DNA of 64,000 nt from Glaciihabitans tibetensis. Its GTDB lineage: Bacteria; Actinomycetota; Actinomycetes; Actinomycetales; Microbacteriaceae. The position numbers and the translations under genes were made by a program. The notes beneath the pieces were generated by a model. The model saw nothing but the letters and a program-made list of their open reading frames with translations. It was not told the origin of the DNA and made no database searches. Where the stretch lies: the NCBI RefSeq assembly GCF_003003265.1, contig NZ_PVTL01000007.1, positions 171,159 through 235,158 of the forward strand, written 5' to 3'. The number at the start of each line of letters is the position of its first letter. The first letter of the stretch is position 1. Shown here one piece after another: positions 63,861 to 64,000 of this stretch.

Positions 63861-63924
63861 TCCCGTCGCGTTTCCGCGGTGGACACGGTCGATTATTGTC
63901 ACCCTCCCTCTGCGTCAGGCTGGT

Positions 63925-63940
63925 TGTGAGTCAGTTCACG
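63925..63940. promoter_or_regulatory. CRP/GlxR-like site TGTGAGTCAGTTCACG
   Basis: TGTGA-N6-TCACG differs by one base from the CRP-family consensus TGTGA-N6-TCACA. It lies 16 bases before the ATG at 63957, a position fitting repression or a promoter-proximal site. Confidence 0.5.
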
Positions 63941-63956
63941 ATCAGGAGGCAACTAC

Positions 63957-64000
63957 ATGTCCATCACCGCAGGGTTCAGCTCGGCAGAGATCGTTGAACT
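63957..64000 (+). CDS. start of an unidentified CDS, cut by the window edge
   Basis: ATG with AGGAGG seven bases upstream. The visible 14 residues are MSITAGFSSAEIVE. Too short to assign. Confidence 0.6.
   Translation, partial: MSITAGFSSAEIVE

Overview
The window is 64 kb of high-GC DNA with tightly packed, mostly short-spaced genes. It looks like a chromosomal segment of an actinobacterium, most probably Microbacteriaceae. Reasons: a canonical CarD, a protein O-mannosyltransferase (PMT) gene divergent from rsmI, the metG-tatD-rsmA order with ispE a few genes downstream, a LAxTG-type surface anchor, many leaderless-looking starts, and the predicted proteins themselves. I cannot fix the genus. 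I see no rRNA, CRISPR array, transposase, phage gene or integrase. There is one tRNA-like gene.

Layout. 1-5.6 kb: end of a membrane-protein gene, a small GntR regulator, the helicase hrpA and an aldo/keto reductase. 5.6-15.3 kb: an accessory metabolic block made of an aldo/keto reductase and a Bcr/CflA exporter, a TetR regulator, a class III aminotransferase, and a complete peptide-type ABC importer (binding lipoprotein, two permeases, and a two-domain ATPase encoded convergently). Three copies of a GGACGCnT-centred inverted repeat sit in front of the tetR, aminotransferase and reductase genes and suggest one regulon. 15.3-17.1 kb: an Lrp/AsnC regulator divergent from alanine dehydrogenase. 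17.2-25.1 kb: a YyaL-like protein, a sulfurtransferase, a CoA-binding protein, metY and a large secreted/membrane protein. 25.3-38.4 kb: PMT/rsmI, a lipoprotein, metG-tatD-rsmA, then carD, a HEAT-repeat/glycosyltransferase fusion, a second glycosyltransferase and a membrane protein standing between rsmA and ispE. 38.5-46 kb: two GT-C membrane glycosyltransferases, three lipoproteins, and a cytochrome-b-like/molybdopterin fusion with a small membrane protein. 46-50 kb: an arylsulfatase and a membrane-anchored beta-propeller protein. 50.2-56.6 kb: methyltransferase, DUF2064 transferase, GT2, a secreted protein running into a tRNA, a second molybdopterin oxidoreductase, a sugar-nucleotide epimerase and a MOSC protein. 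56.8-64 kb: a wall-anchored PAP2 phosphatase, an ABC-F protein, a LysM lipoprotein, the metQNI methionine importer, and the start of one more gene behind a CRP-like site.

How the parts may work together. Methionine metabolism recurs (metY, metG, metQNI). Surface glycosylation recurs more strongly: three GT-C enzymes, one GT2, one DUF2064 transferase, two GT-B enzymes, an epimerase and several lipoproteins could supply envelope glycans. Two membrane molybdopterin enzymes and a MOSC protein lie among them.

Sequence-level signals that cut across genes: a TANNNT hexamer exactly six bases before the start codon in at least ten genes (leaderless transcription); short tandem repeats directly after, or including, the stop codon in seven genes; and degenerate repeats in three intergenic regions. 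All functions are read from motifs and family knowledge; no database search was run.
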